Made by a program: the position numbers and the translations under genes. Positions 1 through 7,888 of a stretch of 64,000 bases of DNA are shown in pieces. The notes beneath the pieces are model-generated. The model was given only the letters and a program-made list of their open reading frames with translations. It was not told where the DNA came from and did no database searches. The stretch lies in assembly GCF_000381905.1 (NCBI RefSeq), contig NZ_KB907276.1:1-64000 (forward strand). The letters run 5' to 3'. The stretch's first letter is position 1; each line of letters opens with the position of its first letter. This DNA comes from Paenibacillus fonticola DSM 21315 (GTDB lineage: Bacteria > Bacillota > Bacilli > Paenibacillales > Paenibacillaceae).

Positions 1-97
1 ATTTCGGAAGCAAGCTTCCAAAATAACCTCGCTCGACTTGCATGTATTAGGCACGCCGCCAGCGTTCGTCCTGAGCCAGGATCAAACTCTCCAATAA
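1..97 (-). rRNA. 16S rRNA, 5' end (runs off window)
   Basis: On the minus strand this reads AGAGTTTGATCCTGG followed by the conserved GACGAACGCTGGCGG block, the universal start of bacterial 16S rRNA. Position 97 is about the mature 5' end, counted back eight bases from the AGAGTTTGAT motif at 90-81. The rest lies outside the window. It would head an rrn operon transcribed away from the recR-dnaX block, which matches the B. subtilis arrangement beside bofA. Confidence 0.97.
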
Positions 98-240
98 AGT
101 TCGGATAAGTGCTCTTGCCCGAAAGCAAGAGGCGCTCCATCCGATTATCGAATAAGCTGATAGCTCATTTTGAATCTGACGAGATCAGATTTGCATCTGA
201 CTCTATTATTAGATTTCACTTGCGTGAAACCCGCTCACTC

Positions 241-266
241 GTTGTTCAGTTTTCAAAGATCAAACC
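241..266 (-). promoter_or_regulatory. rrn leader boxA-like antitermination site
   Basis: The minus strand reads GATCTTTGAAAACTGAACAA in the rrn leader. This is the boxA-type sequence that precedes Firmicute 16S genes and loads NusB/S10 antitermination factors. It lies about 150 bases upstream of the mature 16S end. Confidence 0.6.
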
Positions 267-306
267 TTATTTCGTGCGCCGATATTGTTTCAGCAGCGAC
301 TTTTAT

Positions 307-336
307 AATGTATCATGGACGCCCTTCATAAGTCAA
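307..336 (-). promoter_or_regulatory. rrn promoter, proximal
   Basis: Minus strand TTGACT (336-331), 18-base spacer, TACATT (312-307) followed by ATAAAA. It shares spacing and -10 sequence with the second promoter about 95 bases upstream, so the two form the tandem pair typical of rrn operons. Confidence 0.75.
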
Positions 337-402
337 GACTTTTTTTAAAATAAATTGTCCGGCTGGCCATATCAATATCGGCCTATTGAAGAAGCGATTT
401 AT

Positions 403-432
403 AATGTAACACACAAATCAAATCAACGTCAA
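403..432 (-). promoter_or_regulatory. rrn promoter, distal
   Basis: Minus strand TTGACG (432-427), 18-base spacer, TACATT (408-403) followed by ATAAAT. It is nearly identical in layout to the proximal promoter and sits just past the bofA stop codon. Confidence 0.75.
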
Positions 433-445
433 CCATTAAATTGAA

Positions 446-709
446 TCAAAACATTGTTAATTTAAGGCCGAGCAGTAAACCAACACCAGGCAGCCCGAGC
501 ACAAGCACCGTACTTATAGTTGCCGGGTTCATCGGGATATATGCCTCGGTCAGCAGTCCGGAGAAATTAACGACGTAAATACCGAGTGCGGCCAGCACGA
601 TGTGCAGGCCCAAGCGGGTAAGCCAGGCTAATCCAAGCTTCCGCGTCAATAGAATGTACGTTATTAATAACAGGGATACGATAAGCACCATTGTAAGTAT
701 TACTCTCAT
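446..709 (-). CDS. bofA: Pro-sigma-K processing inhibitor BofA
   Basis: An 87-residue, very hydrophobic protein with membrane segments at about residues 3-21, 28-50 and 63-85. The IPMNPATIS and VLGLPGVG stretches in the C-terminal half match the BofA family. In B. subtilis, BofA sits in the outer forespore membrane with SpoIVFA and holds the SpoIVFB protease inactive until the forespore signals, which delays sigma-K activation. The order recR-yaaL-bofA-rrn is the B. subtilis order, which supports the call. Length is the usual one for the family. Confidence 0.9.
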   Translation of the reverse strand: MRVILTMVLIVSLLLITYILLTRKLGLAWLTRLGLHIVLAALGIYVVNFSGLLTEAYIPMNPATISTVLVLGLPGVGLLLGLKLTMF

Positions 710-747
710 CCTTCTTCCCCCTTGAACAAAAATACACTTTCCAGCGG

Positions 748-1038
748 TTATTTTCTATAGGATGTACGAAATTGGGACTCCAGTTGAAACGGCTCCCATG
801 TTACCTGAGCCTGCTTGGCTGCCTTCAATTGAACTTGATACCGCCTCTCCGCGGCTTCTAGTATATAGATCGCTATGTCGACCTCATCCGAGCCAACCGC
901 TTCTTGGAACGCACACCACGCTTGCTCCCATTCCCGTTGAGCCTTTTTAACCTCTTCGTATAAATGCTCCTTGTACTCCAATTCTTTCTCGTACCGGCGA
1001 ATATTCATTTTACCGAGCAGCCATTGCATCAACCTCAC
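748..1038 (-). CDS. yaaL: YaaL family protein (DUF2508)
   Basis: A 96-residue soluble protein, mostly charged helix, probably coiled coil (EYKEHLYEEVKKAQREWEQAW at residues 21-41). It matches the short DUF2508/YaaL family by its position between recR and bofA and by its helical make-up. The function is unknown in all species I know of. The start is the GTG at 1038 after GGAGGCGAGG; an in-frame ATG three codons on is possible. Confidence 0.75.
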   Translation of the reverse strand: MRLMQWLLGKMNIRRYEKELEYKEHLYEEVKKAQREWEQAWCAFQEAVGSDEVDIAIYILEAAERRYQVQLKAAKQAQVTWEPFQLESQFRTSYRK

Positions 1039-1157
1039 GATTATCCTCGCCTCCCTGATACGGTATATTTCATGTGTATCGGGATTAGGACAAACTTAGA
1101 ACTGCCAAATTTCACCCCTTTTTTTATTTCTCAAAAAATACCCCGGCCATCCCAGCC

Positions 1158-1193
1158 AGCAAAAAGAAGCCCCGGTTATCCAACCGGAGCTTC
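1158..1193 (-). terminator. Rho-independent terminator after recR
   Basis: A 12-base stem, GAAGCTCCGGTT with AACCGGGGCTTC (one mismatch), 4-base loop, then TTTTT on the minus strand, 27 bases past the recR stop. It separates recR-yaaK from yaaL-bofA. Confidence 0.85.
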
Positions 1194-1219
1194 CAAACAA
1201 TCGACGGATACATATGAAC

Positions 1220-1819
1220 TTATCTTAACTCGCGCCTGCCCTCGAGCGCCTTGGATAAAGTCACTTCATCCGCATATTCCAAATCACCGCCGACCGGCAG
1301 TCCATGCGCAATACGAGTGACGCGAATTTCGAACGGCTTCACAAGACGAGAAATATACATCGCCGTAGCTTCACCTTCAATATTAGGATTGGTTGCTAAA
1401 ATCAACTCTTTCACCCGCTCATCGCTCAAGCGGTTCAAAAGCTCTTTAAGCCGGATATCATCCGGACCCAGCCCTTCCATGGGTGAAATGGAGCCCTGCA
1501 GCACATGATAGTACCCATCAAACTCCTTCGTCCGTTCCATAGCCACCAAATCCTTGGGGTCCTGAACGACGCAAATGACGGAAGGGTCCCGGGTCTTATC
1601 CTGACAAATCCGGCATGGATCGGTATCCGTAATGTTGCAGCATACCGAGCAATAATGCAGATTCCGCTTCACGCTAACTAGAGCCTTGGCAAAATCAATC
1701 ACATCGTCTTCCTTCATATTCAGCACGTGAAAAGCCAGCCTCGCGGCCGTCTTCGGCCCGATTCCCGGCAAATGAGTAAAGGCGTCGATCAGCTTAGCGA
1801 TCGGTTCGGGATAATACAA
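1220..1819 (-). CDS. recR: Recombination mediator protein RecR
   Basis: At 199 residues this is the normal RecR length. A helix-hairpin-helix lies at 17-33 (LPGIGPKTAARLAF), a zinc finger at C57, C60, C69 and C72, and a Toprim domain at about 80-175. RecR works with RecO and RecF to load RecA on gapped, SSB-coated DNA. The gene follows yaaK by 28 bases and is probably in the dnaX-yaaK-recR transcript, as in B. subtilis. Confidence 0.97.
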   Translation of the reverse strand: MYYPEPIAKLIDAFTHLPGIGPKTAARLAFHVLNMKEDDVIDFAKALVSVKRNLHYCSVCCNITDTDPCRICQDKTRDPSVICVVQDPKDLVAMERTKEFDGYYHVLQGSISPMEGLGPDDIRLKELLNRLSDERVKELILATNPNIEGEATAMYISRLVKPFEIRVTRIAHGLPVGGDLEYADEVTLSKALEGRRELR

Positions 1820-1846
1820 TGAGTGTGTTCTCCTTCAGTCTTATAA

Positions 1847-2158
1847 TTAGAACAGGCCTGGGATCTTCATTCCGCCTGTGAATTTGCCCATATCGTTGTT
1901 AGCCAATTCATCCGCTTTGGTAAGCGCATCGTTTACAGCCGTCAGGACGAGGTCCTGCAGCATTTCTACATCGTCCGGATCTACAGCTTCGGGTTTAATG
2001 TTGATGGACAACACTTTCTTATGTCCGTTCACCTGCACCGTAACAACACCGCCGCCCGCGCTTCCGTCCACTGTTTTTTCGCCTAGTTCCTCCTGGGCTT
2101 TCAGCATTTGCTCCTGCATTTTTTTTACTTGTTTCATCATTTGGTTCATATTGTTCAT
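1847..2158 (-). CDS. yaaK: YbaB/EbfC family nucleoid-associated protein
   Basis: About 103 residues, with the Met/Gln/Lys-rich N-terminal helix (MKQVKKMQEQMLKAQEELGEK) and the conserved GGGVVTVQVNGHKK and DPDDVEMLQDL segments of the YbaB/EbfC fold. Family members bind DNA as dimers. I place the start at the ATG ending at 2158, because it is about 11 bases from AAGGAG; the GTG at 2167 almost touches that Shine-Dalgarno. It lies between dnaX and recR, the standard gene order. Confidence 0.92.
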   Translation of the reverse strand: MNNMNQMMKQVKKMQEQMLKAQEELGEKTVDGSAGGGVVTVQVNGHKKVLSINIKPEAVDPDDVEMLQDLVLTAVNDALTKADELANNDMGKFTGGMKIPGLF

Positions 2159-2412
2159 ATCAAACACATCTCCTTCACTTTAGTCATTTTCATTTTATAT
2201 ATTAAAAGAGGTTGTTCCAAGAGTCCCCTTTTGATCCGATCTTTGAGAAAGCGATTAGCGGGTTAGTAAGTCGGTGAGTCGGTGCATCGGTGAAGCAATA
2301 ATGCAATGATTTAGCAAAAAGCCTCACTATCAGCCCAGAACAGCTCACGACCCATACTAAGCCTTCGGCAACATTACAGATGCTCTAACTCTACCCGGCC
2401 CAGACCAATTCC

Positions 2413-4170
2413 CTACTCCTTCACGATCACAAGATCGTCACCGAACATTTGCAACGCCTCATCTACCCACGGCTCCTTGCCGCCGCTTTCCTCCTCAGAA
2501 CCTGGAACTAGCTGAAAAGGCTCCTCCTTGGAAGGATCGGCCGCAATCCCTTCAACATTATCGTTCCAATCTTTCAACATCATCGTTACAAGCCGGTATG
2601 GCGACCCAAGCACCCGTTCCATAACCATTTCAATCAGTTGCTTATTCGCCGGCTTCTCCGTAGTTTCACGGTGAATATCATTTTTAAAAGCGACCAGAAC
2701 GGCATCTTCCAGCACAGAAACGGGTTCCCCATTCACGAACCAGGCATGGATTGTAATTTTCTCATCCTTGACGCCCTGCAGCACTTGACTCCACTTGCTC
2801 TGTACGGCGGTAAACTCCGGACTACTGCGCTGGGCGACATACCGGTCGAGTCCTGATGGAAGCTTGGCCTTGGAAGATACCCGAGGGGCAGCAGCTCTCG
2901 ATGCCGGGCGGCTCCCTTTATTGTCCGCGTCTTGACCCGATCCGCTCAGGCCTCCTTGCATGGCCCGTTCCAGCTTCTTCTCCAGCTCCGCCAATTGGCG
3001 CCGAAGCTGCTGGATCTCGGAATGGCTGTCGGCAGAGCCGGCAGCGGCGGATGGCGCAGCTTGCGGCTGGGCCGCTTCTTCATGCTGCGGGATGCTGCAC
3101 AGCTTCAGCAACGCTACCTCAAACAGCGTTTGAGGCTGCAGCGCATACTTCATTTCCGTCTGATATTGATTCAGCGTATCAATGATCCGGAACAGCTGCG
3201 AGCGGGTAAAAGCTTCCGCCATCTCCCCGAAATCCTCGAGATCGAGCACGCGTTCCGTCATTTTATCTGCCTGCGGAACCATTTTGATCATTAACAGATC
3301 GCGAAAATAATACAGCAGGTTCTCCATGCACTTATCGGCGCTCTTGCCTTCCTGCATCAGACCTTCGATCAACTGCAGCATACCGCCGACATCGCCTTCA
3401 ATCAGCGTCTTGGCAATCGCCGCAAACTGTTGCGAAGGGATCCCGCCCGTCATATTCAGCACCTGCTGGTAAGACACATGCCCGTCCGAGAAGGAAGCGA
3501 TTTGATCCAGTATGCTCAGTGCATCCCGCATCCCGCCGTCCGACAATCGCGCGATATATTGAATAGCTTCATCTTCGGCGGCAATTCCCTCCTGCTCACA
3601 GATCAGCTTCAACCGCCCGCTTTGTTCCTCCAGGGATACCCGGCGAAAATCAAACCGCTGACAGCGGGAGATGACTGTTGCCGGAAGCCGGTGCGGCTCT
3701 GTCGTGGCTAAAATAAACATGACGTGTGACGGCGGTTCCTCCAACGTCTTAAGCAGCGCATTAAACGCCTCTGTCGTCAGCATATGAACCTCATCGATAA
3801 TATAAACCTTCTGCCGCACTTCTGTAGGGGCATATTTTACTTTTTCACGCAAATCGCGAATTTCCTCGACTCCCCTGTTGGAAGCGGCGTCAATCTCGAG
3901 CACATCCATAACAGCCCCTGCCGTAATCCGCCGGCATGAGTCGCAATCGTTGCACGGCTCTGGAGCTGGTCCCTTTTCACAGTTCACGGCTTTGGCCAAA
4001 ATTTTGGCCGCACTCGTCTTGCCCGTTCCCCGGGGGCCACTAAATAAATAAGCATGCGAAAGCCGCTGCTCACGAATCGCATTCTGCAACGTGCGGATAA
4101 TATGCTGTTGTCCTACCATGTCCTGAAACGACTGCGGCCGCCAAGCACGGTACAGCGCAATATGCTCCAT
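2413..4170 (-). CDS. dnaX: DNA polymerase III subunits gamma/tau
   Basis: The clamp-loader ATPase. Walker A GPRGTGKT at 45-52, zinc-binding cysteines C64, C73, C76 and C79, Walker B IIDEVHM at 124-130, and the SRC arginine-finger motif at 168-170. The C-terminal third has a linker rich in Ala, Gln and Ser with a predicted coiled coil near 375-400, followed by the tau-specific domain. The ATG at 4170 is eight bases from AAGAAGG; a GTG at 4179 is in frame but overlaps it. No obvious poly-A slippage site stands out in the linker. It leads the dnaX-yaaK-recR group. Confidence 0.97.
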   Translation of the reverse strand: MEHIALYRAWRPQSFQDMVGQQHIIRTLQNAIREQRLSHAYLFSGPRGTGKTSAAKILAKAVNCEKGPAPEPCNDCDSCRRITAGAVMDVLEIDAASNRGVEEIRDLREKVKYAPTEVRQKVYIIDEVHMLTTEAFNALLKTLEEPPSHVMFILATTEPHRLPATVISRCQRFDFRRVSLEEQSGRLKLICEQEGIAAEDEAIQYIARLSDGGMRDALSILDQIASFSDGHVSYQQVLNMTGGIPSQQFAAIAKTLIEGDVGGMLQLIEGLMQEGKSADKCMENLLYYFRDLLMIKMVPQADKMTERVLDLEDFGEMAEAFTRSQLFRIIDTLNQYQTEMKYALQPQTLFEVALLKLCSIPQHEEAAQPQAAPSAAAGSADSHSEIQQLRRQLAELEKKLERAMQGGLSGSGQDADNKGSRPASRAAAPRVSSKAKLPSGLDRYVAQRSSPEFTAVQSKWSQVLQGVKDEKITIHAWFVNGEPVSVLEDAVLVAFKNDIHRETTEKPANKQLIEMVMERVLGSPYRLVTMMLKDWNDNVEGIAADPSKEEPFQLVPGSEEESGGKEPWVDEALQMFGDDLVIVKE

Positions 4171-4426
4171 ATGCGGCACCTTCTTTCTTCATGAAGCGAT
4201 AATCGACACTTTCCCATTATACTATACTCTACGGACGAGAAAAACTTCTAGCTGATAAGTTGCTCCGACATATTTCAATCCAATCGGCCTCTTCCCCCTA
4301 ACTTACGCCTACCCAGATTGACAGCCAAACTAACAGCTAGGTGTACAAAGAAAAACATCCATTTTATATATTCCTGCCCCACCTGCATATTCCTGGAATT
4401 TTGTCTCCCTGTTTGTTTCTGAAATG

Positions 4427-4459
4427 AAAAAACATCTCTGTCCAACAGACAAAGATGTT
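4427..4459 (-). terminator. Terminator after SRP RNA
   Basis: On the minus strand AACATCTTTGTC pairs with GACAGAGATGTT and is followed by TTTTC. It sits about 20 bases past the predicted 3' end of the SRP RNA. Confidence 0.8.
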
Positions 4460-4477
4460 GATGTATAAACCTATGTA

Positions 4478-4748
4478 GCCGTGCACCTGTTATTGATCAT
4501 TGCGATCCAAGCGGCACCTTTACGGCGCAACTCGAGACAGGCTTCCCCCCGGCACAAAAGTAGGACTGCTTATGGCTGCTTCCTTCCGGACCTGACCAGG
4601 TTCACAGGTACTCATTGCGGAGGACCCGTCTGTCAACGTCTGCCGTAAAGACCGGACCTCACATCGGCAAGACCTCTAACAGGAATTCAACCTCGCTATA
4701 GCGGATTGCGAGTTACAGGGCACCGCTACCTCCCCATCTAGCACGGTG
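4478..4748 (-). ncRNA. scr: Signal recognition particle RNA, long Bacillus type
   Basis: The minus strand contains the hallmark domain IV loop GGTCAGGTCCGGAAGGAAGC (4604-4585 region), and the 5' part GGGGAGGTAGCGGTGCCCTG of an Alu domain. The two ends pair (CACCGTGC with GCACGG), giving about 271 nt, the same size as the B. subtilis scRNA. It forms the SRP with Ffh for co-translational targeting. It sits directly upstream of dnaX, as in B. subtilis. Ends are estimated from pairing. Confidence 0.95.
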
Positions 4749-4889
4749 AAAATAAGTATATCTCATACATGTCCAAAATGCAACCGACGGCAAAAGTTGT
4801 CTTTTTACGTTCCTTAGGACATGCCTTCTCTCTTAATTTTTGATATATTTATAGAATAATATGGCACTTCATAGAGAGGATGTATTTTG

Positions 4890-6149
4890 ATGAAAAAGAT
4901 AGGCCAACTCCTACTCGCTGCCGCATTAATGAGCGGAGTCTTTGCCGGGATTACGCCGCCGCAGCGAGCTCAAGCCGCCGCCCCAATCCGTATCATGCTT
5001 GATGGTTACCCGCTCGGTTTTCCAGCAGAGCCTATCGTGGTTAAAGGAACAACCCTGGTGCCTTTTCGCGCCATCTCCGAAGCGCTGGGCATTCAAGTTA
5101 CATGGGACTCGAAAGAAAAGAGAATCTCCGCTGTTAAAGGAAGCGGGGCAAACGCTATACGCGTACAGCTGACACTGAACAGTACAAAGGCAACCGTTAA
5201 TGGAAATCCCGTCAGCCTGGCCGTAGAGCCGCAAACCGTAGATGGCAATACATTGATCCCGCTTAGCTTTTTTAGCCAGCAGTTTGGCGCACAGGTCGAT
5301 TGGGATCAGGAGACACGCACCGTCTCGATTGCATCGCCGCAAAAGCGAGTATACACACTGGGCTTCTATGCGATCTCCTCTTTTTCTGAGGCATCCGCCA
5401 TTCCGCAACTTGATTCCGTCGCCTTTGGCTGGAGCCGTATCGATGAGAATAGCAAATTTACGCTTAGCGGCAAAGACTTTAAATGGCCTCTTCCTGCCGG
5501 AGATGTCACGCCGGAAAATCTGGTCAGTGAAGCGGCAAAATCCCGGACTCTTCCTTATTTAATGGTTTATTCAGGGGACGTCTATGGTGAATTGACCAAC
5601 ATTATCGAAAATACCGAGCTACGGAGACAAACAATTTCGGACATGATTAGCGCAGCCAAAAACAATCAATTTCAAGGCATCATGCTGGATTTCGAAGGCC
5701 TTGGACTAACTACGGACAAAGCGAAAACCCGAGCTTCCTTCACCGCATTCGTGAAAGAAGTATCTTTGCAGGCCAAATCAGAAAATTTAAAGCTGGCCCT
5801 GGCGCTGCACCCGTTAAACTCGTCTTATCAAGGCTATGATTACAAGGCGCTCGGCCAAATTGCCGATGAAATTATCATTATGGCCTATGACTACCGCAGC
5901 ACCGGTGGAACGGGTCAACCGGAGCCTGCAGACAAAGTGGATGAAGCGATTCGCCTTGCCCTCAAAGAGACCAACAAAGACAAGCTTGTGCTCGGCCTCA
6001 ATTTGAACAGCGAAAATGCCAAGTCAGTCCATACGCTGATCGGCTTAGCCAAACGCTACGATCTCAAAGGCATTGCTCTATGGCGGCTCGGCTTGATTAG
6101 CAGTGATGAATGGACACAAATGCAAAAAAGTGTGGAGTTCAAAAAGTAA
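4890..6149 (+). CDS. Secreted copper-amine-oxidase-N domain / GH18 glycoside hydrolase
   Basis: Signal peptide at 1-29, cleaved after AQA. Residues about 33-150 hold two copper amine oxidase N-terminal-like motifs (TTLVPFRAISEALGIQVTWD and TLIPLSFFSQQFGAQVDWD), a wall-associated module common in Paenibacillus. Residues about 154-415 are a GH18 barrel like that of spore cortex-lytic SleL/YaaH; the catalytic strand is GIMLDFEG with the acid at E269. It may cleave peptidoglycan or another glucosaminyl polymer outside the cell. The ATG at 4890 follows AGAGAGGATG. It is one of few plus-strand genes here. Confidence 0.85.
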   Translation: MKKIGQLLLAAALMSGVFAGITPPQRAQAAAPIRIMLDGYPLGFPAEPIVVKGTTLVPFRAISEALGIQVTWDSKEKRISAVKGSGANAIRVQLTLNSTKATVNGNPVSLAVEPQTVDGNTLIPLSFFSQQFGAQVDWDQETRTVSIASPQKRVYTLGFYAISSFSEASAIPQLDSVAFGWSRIDENSKFTLSGKDFKWPLPAGDVTPENLVSEAAKSRTLPYLMVYSGDVYGELTNIIENTELRRQTISDMISAAKNNQFQGIMLDFEGLGLTTDKAKTRASFTAFVKEVSLQAKSENLKLALALHPLNSSYQGYDYKALGQIADEIIIMAYDYRSTGGTGQPEPADKVDEAIRLALKETNKDKLVLGLNLNSENAKSVHTLIGLAKRYDLKGIALWRLGLISSDEWTQMQKSVEFKK

Positions 6150-6164
6150 AATATGGCACACCAC

Positions 6165-6198
6165 AAAAAATCCCCCGTTCACTTTGAACCGGGGATTT
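6165..6198 (-). terminator. Terminator between the GH18 gene and rpmE
   Basis: Minus strand AAATCCCCGGTTC pairs with GAACGGGGGATTT followed by a T run, about 50 bases past rpmE. The genes converge here, so it may act on both transcripts. Confidence 0.8.
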
Positions 6199-6247
6199 CG
6201 CATGTATTCGAGATGCCGCAGCGCAGCATATCAACATCAAATGTAAA

Positions 6248-6445
6248 TTAGATGCCGTATTTTCTCTTAAATCTGTCAACGCGACCGCCAGCATCCACGA
6301 ATTTTTGCTTACCTGTGAAGAATGGATGGCAGTTGGAGCAAATCTCGACGCGCAGGTCTTGTTTAACAGAACCTGTTTCAAAGGTATTGCCGCAAGCGCA
6401 AGTTACCGTTGTCACGTGATATTTAGGTTGAATTGCTTCGTTCAT
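6248..6445 (-). CDS. rpmE: 50S ribosomal protein L31, zinc-binding type
   Basis: 65 residues. CACG at 16-19 and CSNC at 36-39 are the C+ zinc-binding form of L31, and the C-terminal FVDAGGRVDRFKRKYG is typical. In B. subtilis the zinc form is replaced by YtiA under zinc starvation. The order rho-rpmE is conserved in Bacilli, here with one radical SAM gene inserted between them. Confidence 0.96.
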   Translation of the reverse strand: MNEAIQPKYHVTTVTCACGNTFETGSVKQDLRVEICSNCHPFFTGKQKFVDAGGRVDRFKRKYGI

Positions 6446-6554
6446 GACTTCACCTTCTTTCCGCCCTGAGCCTCAAGCGTGCACAGAGTTATAAATGACA
6501 CATAAAGAGATTATATCACGCGATGTTTTGTCGCGCAATTGGAATATATGAGGT

Positions 6555-7823
6555 TTATCCCCGTACTTTTACCCGGGCTAATTCGGCAGGCGGCACATGC
6601 GTGTAAGAGCCGATGACTACATCCGGCAGCTCTTGCTGAAATATTTCAATCGCCTGTTTCATGCCGAATATATCCCCTTGGGCCGGAGGAATGAGCTCCA
6701 AATAGCTTTCGGGGTCGATATTCAGATTGCGAAGCTGAATGAGACGCAGCTTCGTACGGCGCGCGAATTCAATCATCGCTTCAATCTCTTCCTCCCGATC
6801 GGTGACGCCGGGAAAGATCAAATAGTTAATCGACGTGTATACGCCTTGATCCGAGGCATAGCGGAGCGACTTCTCCACATTTGCCAAAGTATATCCGCGC
6901 GGCTTGTAATAAGCGTTATAGTGCCCGTCCAGCGCACTAATCGTACTCACGCGCATCAAATCAAGCCCGGCATCGACGATACCGCGAATGTGGTCGCTAA
7001 GGCCGGCATTCGTATTAATATTGATATACCCCATATCGGTCTGGCGCCGGACTTCGCGAATCGCTTCGATGATCAGCTTGGCCTGCGTCGAGGGCTCTCC
7101 TTCACAGCCTTGACCGAAGCTGATGATCGACTCCGGTGTCTTCAAATGCTCCAGCATAATTTCAATAAGCTCCTCCACACGGGGACGGAAGTTCATTCGT
7201 GTCTGCGGGGCAACGAACCCGCTGTCATCCGGCTGTTCCGAAATGCAGCCAAAGCAGCCGGCATTACAGGAATAGGATACCGGAACAGCCCCCTCCCAAC
7301 GGTTCAAAAACGTGTTGGAGGCAGTCAGGCATTCGTAGCCTAACGCACAATTGGATAAGTGATCGTACAGCCGGTTGTCCGGATATTTTGTCCGAAGCGC
7401 CTTAACTTGACTCTTCAGCTCTAAAGGGTCGCAGTTCAGAGGATTCCATTTCTCGGGATCATCGGATAATCGGGCGGTCACATAAAATTGATTGTCCTTC
7501 CATACAACCGCTGAATATCCGAAGAGCGGCAGCTTGTAATCTTTATCCGTCTTCACGTAACCGGGGAGGCAAAGGCGCGTATAGCCTTGCGGAAGCAGGG
7601 CGCCCACGGCCTGGACATCACCGGGAACCGGCATCATTTCTCCCGTAACCGGGTCCATCCCGATCGGCCTCGTAGAAGGCAAACCTACCAGAGTCGCTCC
7701 TTCCGGCAGCGGAATGAGCTCGTCCTCTAATATTTCCACAATCATATCTGCGCTGCGGGCAAGACCGTACAGCGAGGAATGATCATATACTTGTCCTTGT
7801 TTGTCTGCATATACTAAATACAT
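6555..7823 (-). CDS. Uncharacterised radical SAM protein
   Basis: 422 residues. The cluster motif is C186-x3-C190-x2-C193 (SCNAGCFGC), followed by FGQGCEGEPS (a glycine motif of the radical SAM barrel) and NININTNAGL. The N-terminal ~180 residues hold no recognised domain and include further cysteines (C131, C159, C165) that could be ligands. It generates a 5'-deoxyadenosyl radical, but the substrate cannot be told from sequence. It sits between rho and rpmE; no partner peptide or maturase is nearby. I do not recognise a named family. Confidence 0.7.
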   Translation of the reverse strand: MYLVYADKQGQVYDHSSLYGLARSADMIVEILEDELIPLPEGATLVGLPSTRPIGMDPVTGEMMPVPGDVQAVGALLPQGYTRLCLPGYVKTDKDYKLPLFGYSAVVWKDNQFYVTARLSDDPEKWNPLNCDPLELKSQVKALRTKYPDNRLYDHLSNCALGYECLTASNTFLNRWEGAVPVSYSCNAGCFGCISEQPDDSGFVAPQTRMNFRPRVEELIEIMLEHLKTPESIISFGQGCEGEPSTQAKLIIEAIREVRRQTDMGYININTNAGLSDHIRGIVDAGLDLMRVSTISALDGHYNAYYKPRGYTLANVEKSLRYASDQGVYTSINYLIFPGVTDREEEIEAMIEFARRTKLRLIQLRNLNIDPESYLELIPPAQGDIFGMKQAIEIFQQELPDVVIGSYTHVPPAELARVKVRG

Positions 7824-7888
7824 GTCGTTCTCCTCTTCGCTTTACGTTATGGCCCATTTTGAACCACATCATGATGCCAGGCGTATGG

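Noticed and set aside
6597..7343. 248-codon frame opposite the radical SAM gene
   Set aside because: Antisense shadow; the radical SAM frame carries the conserved cysteine motif and a proper start.
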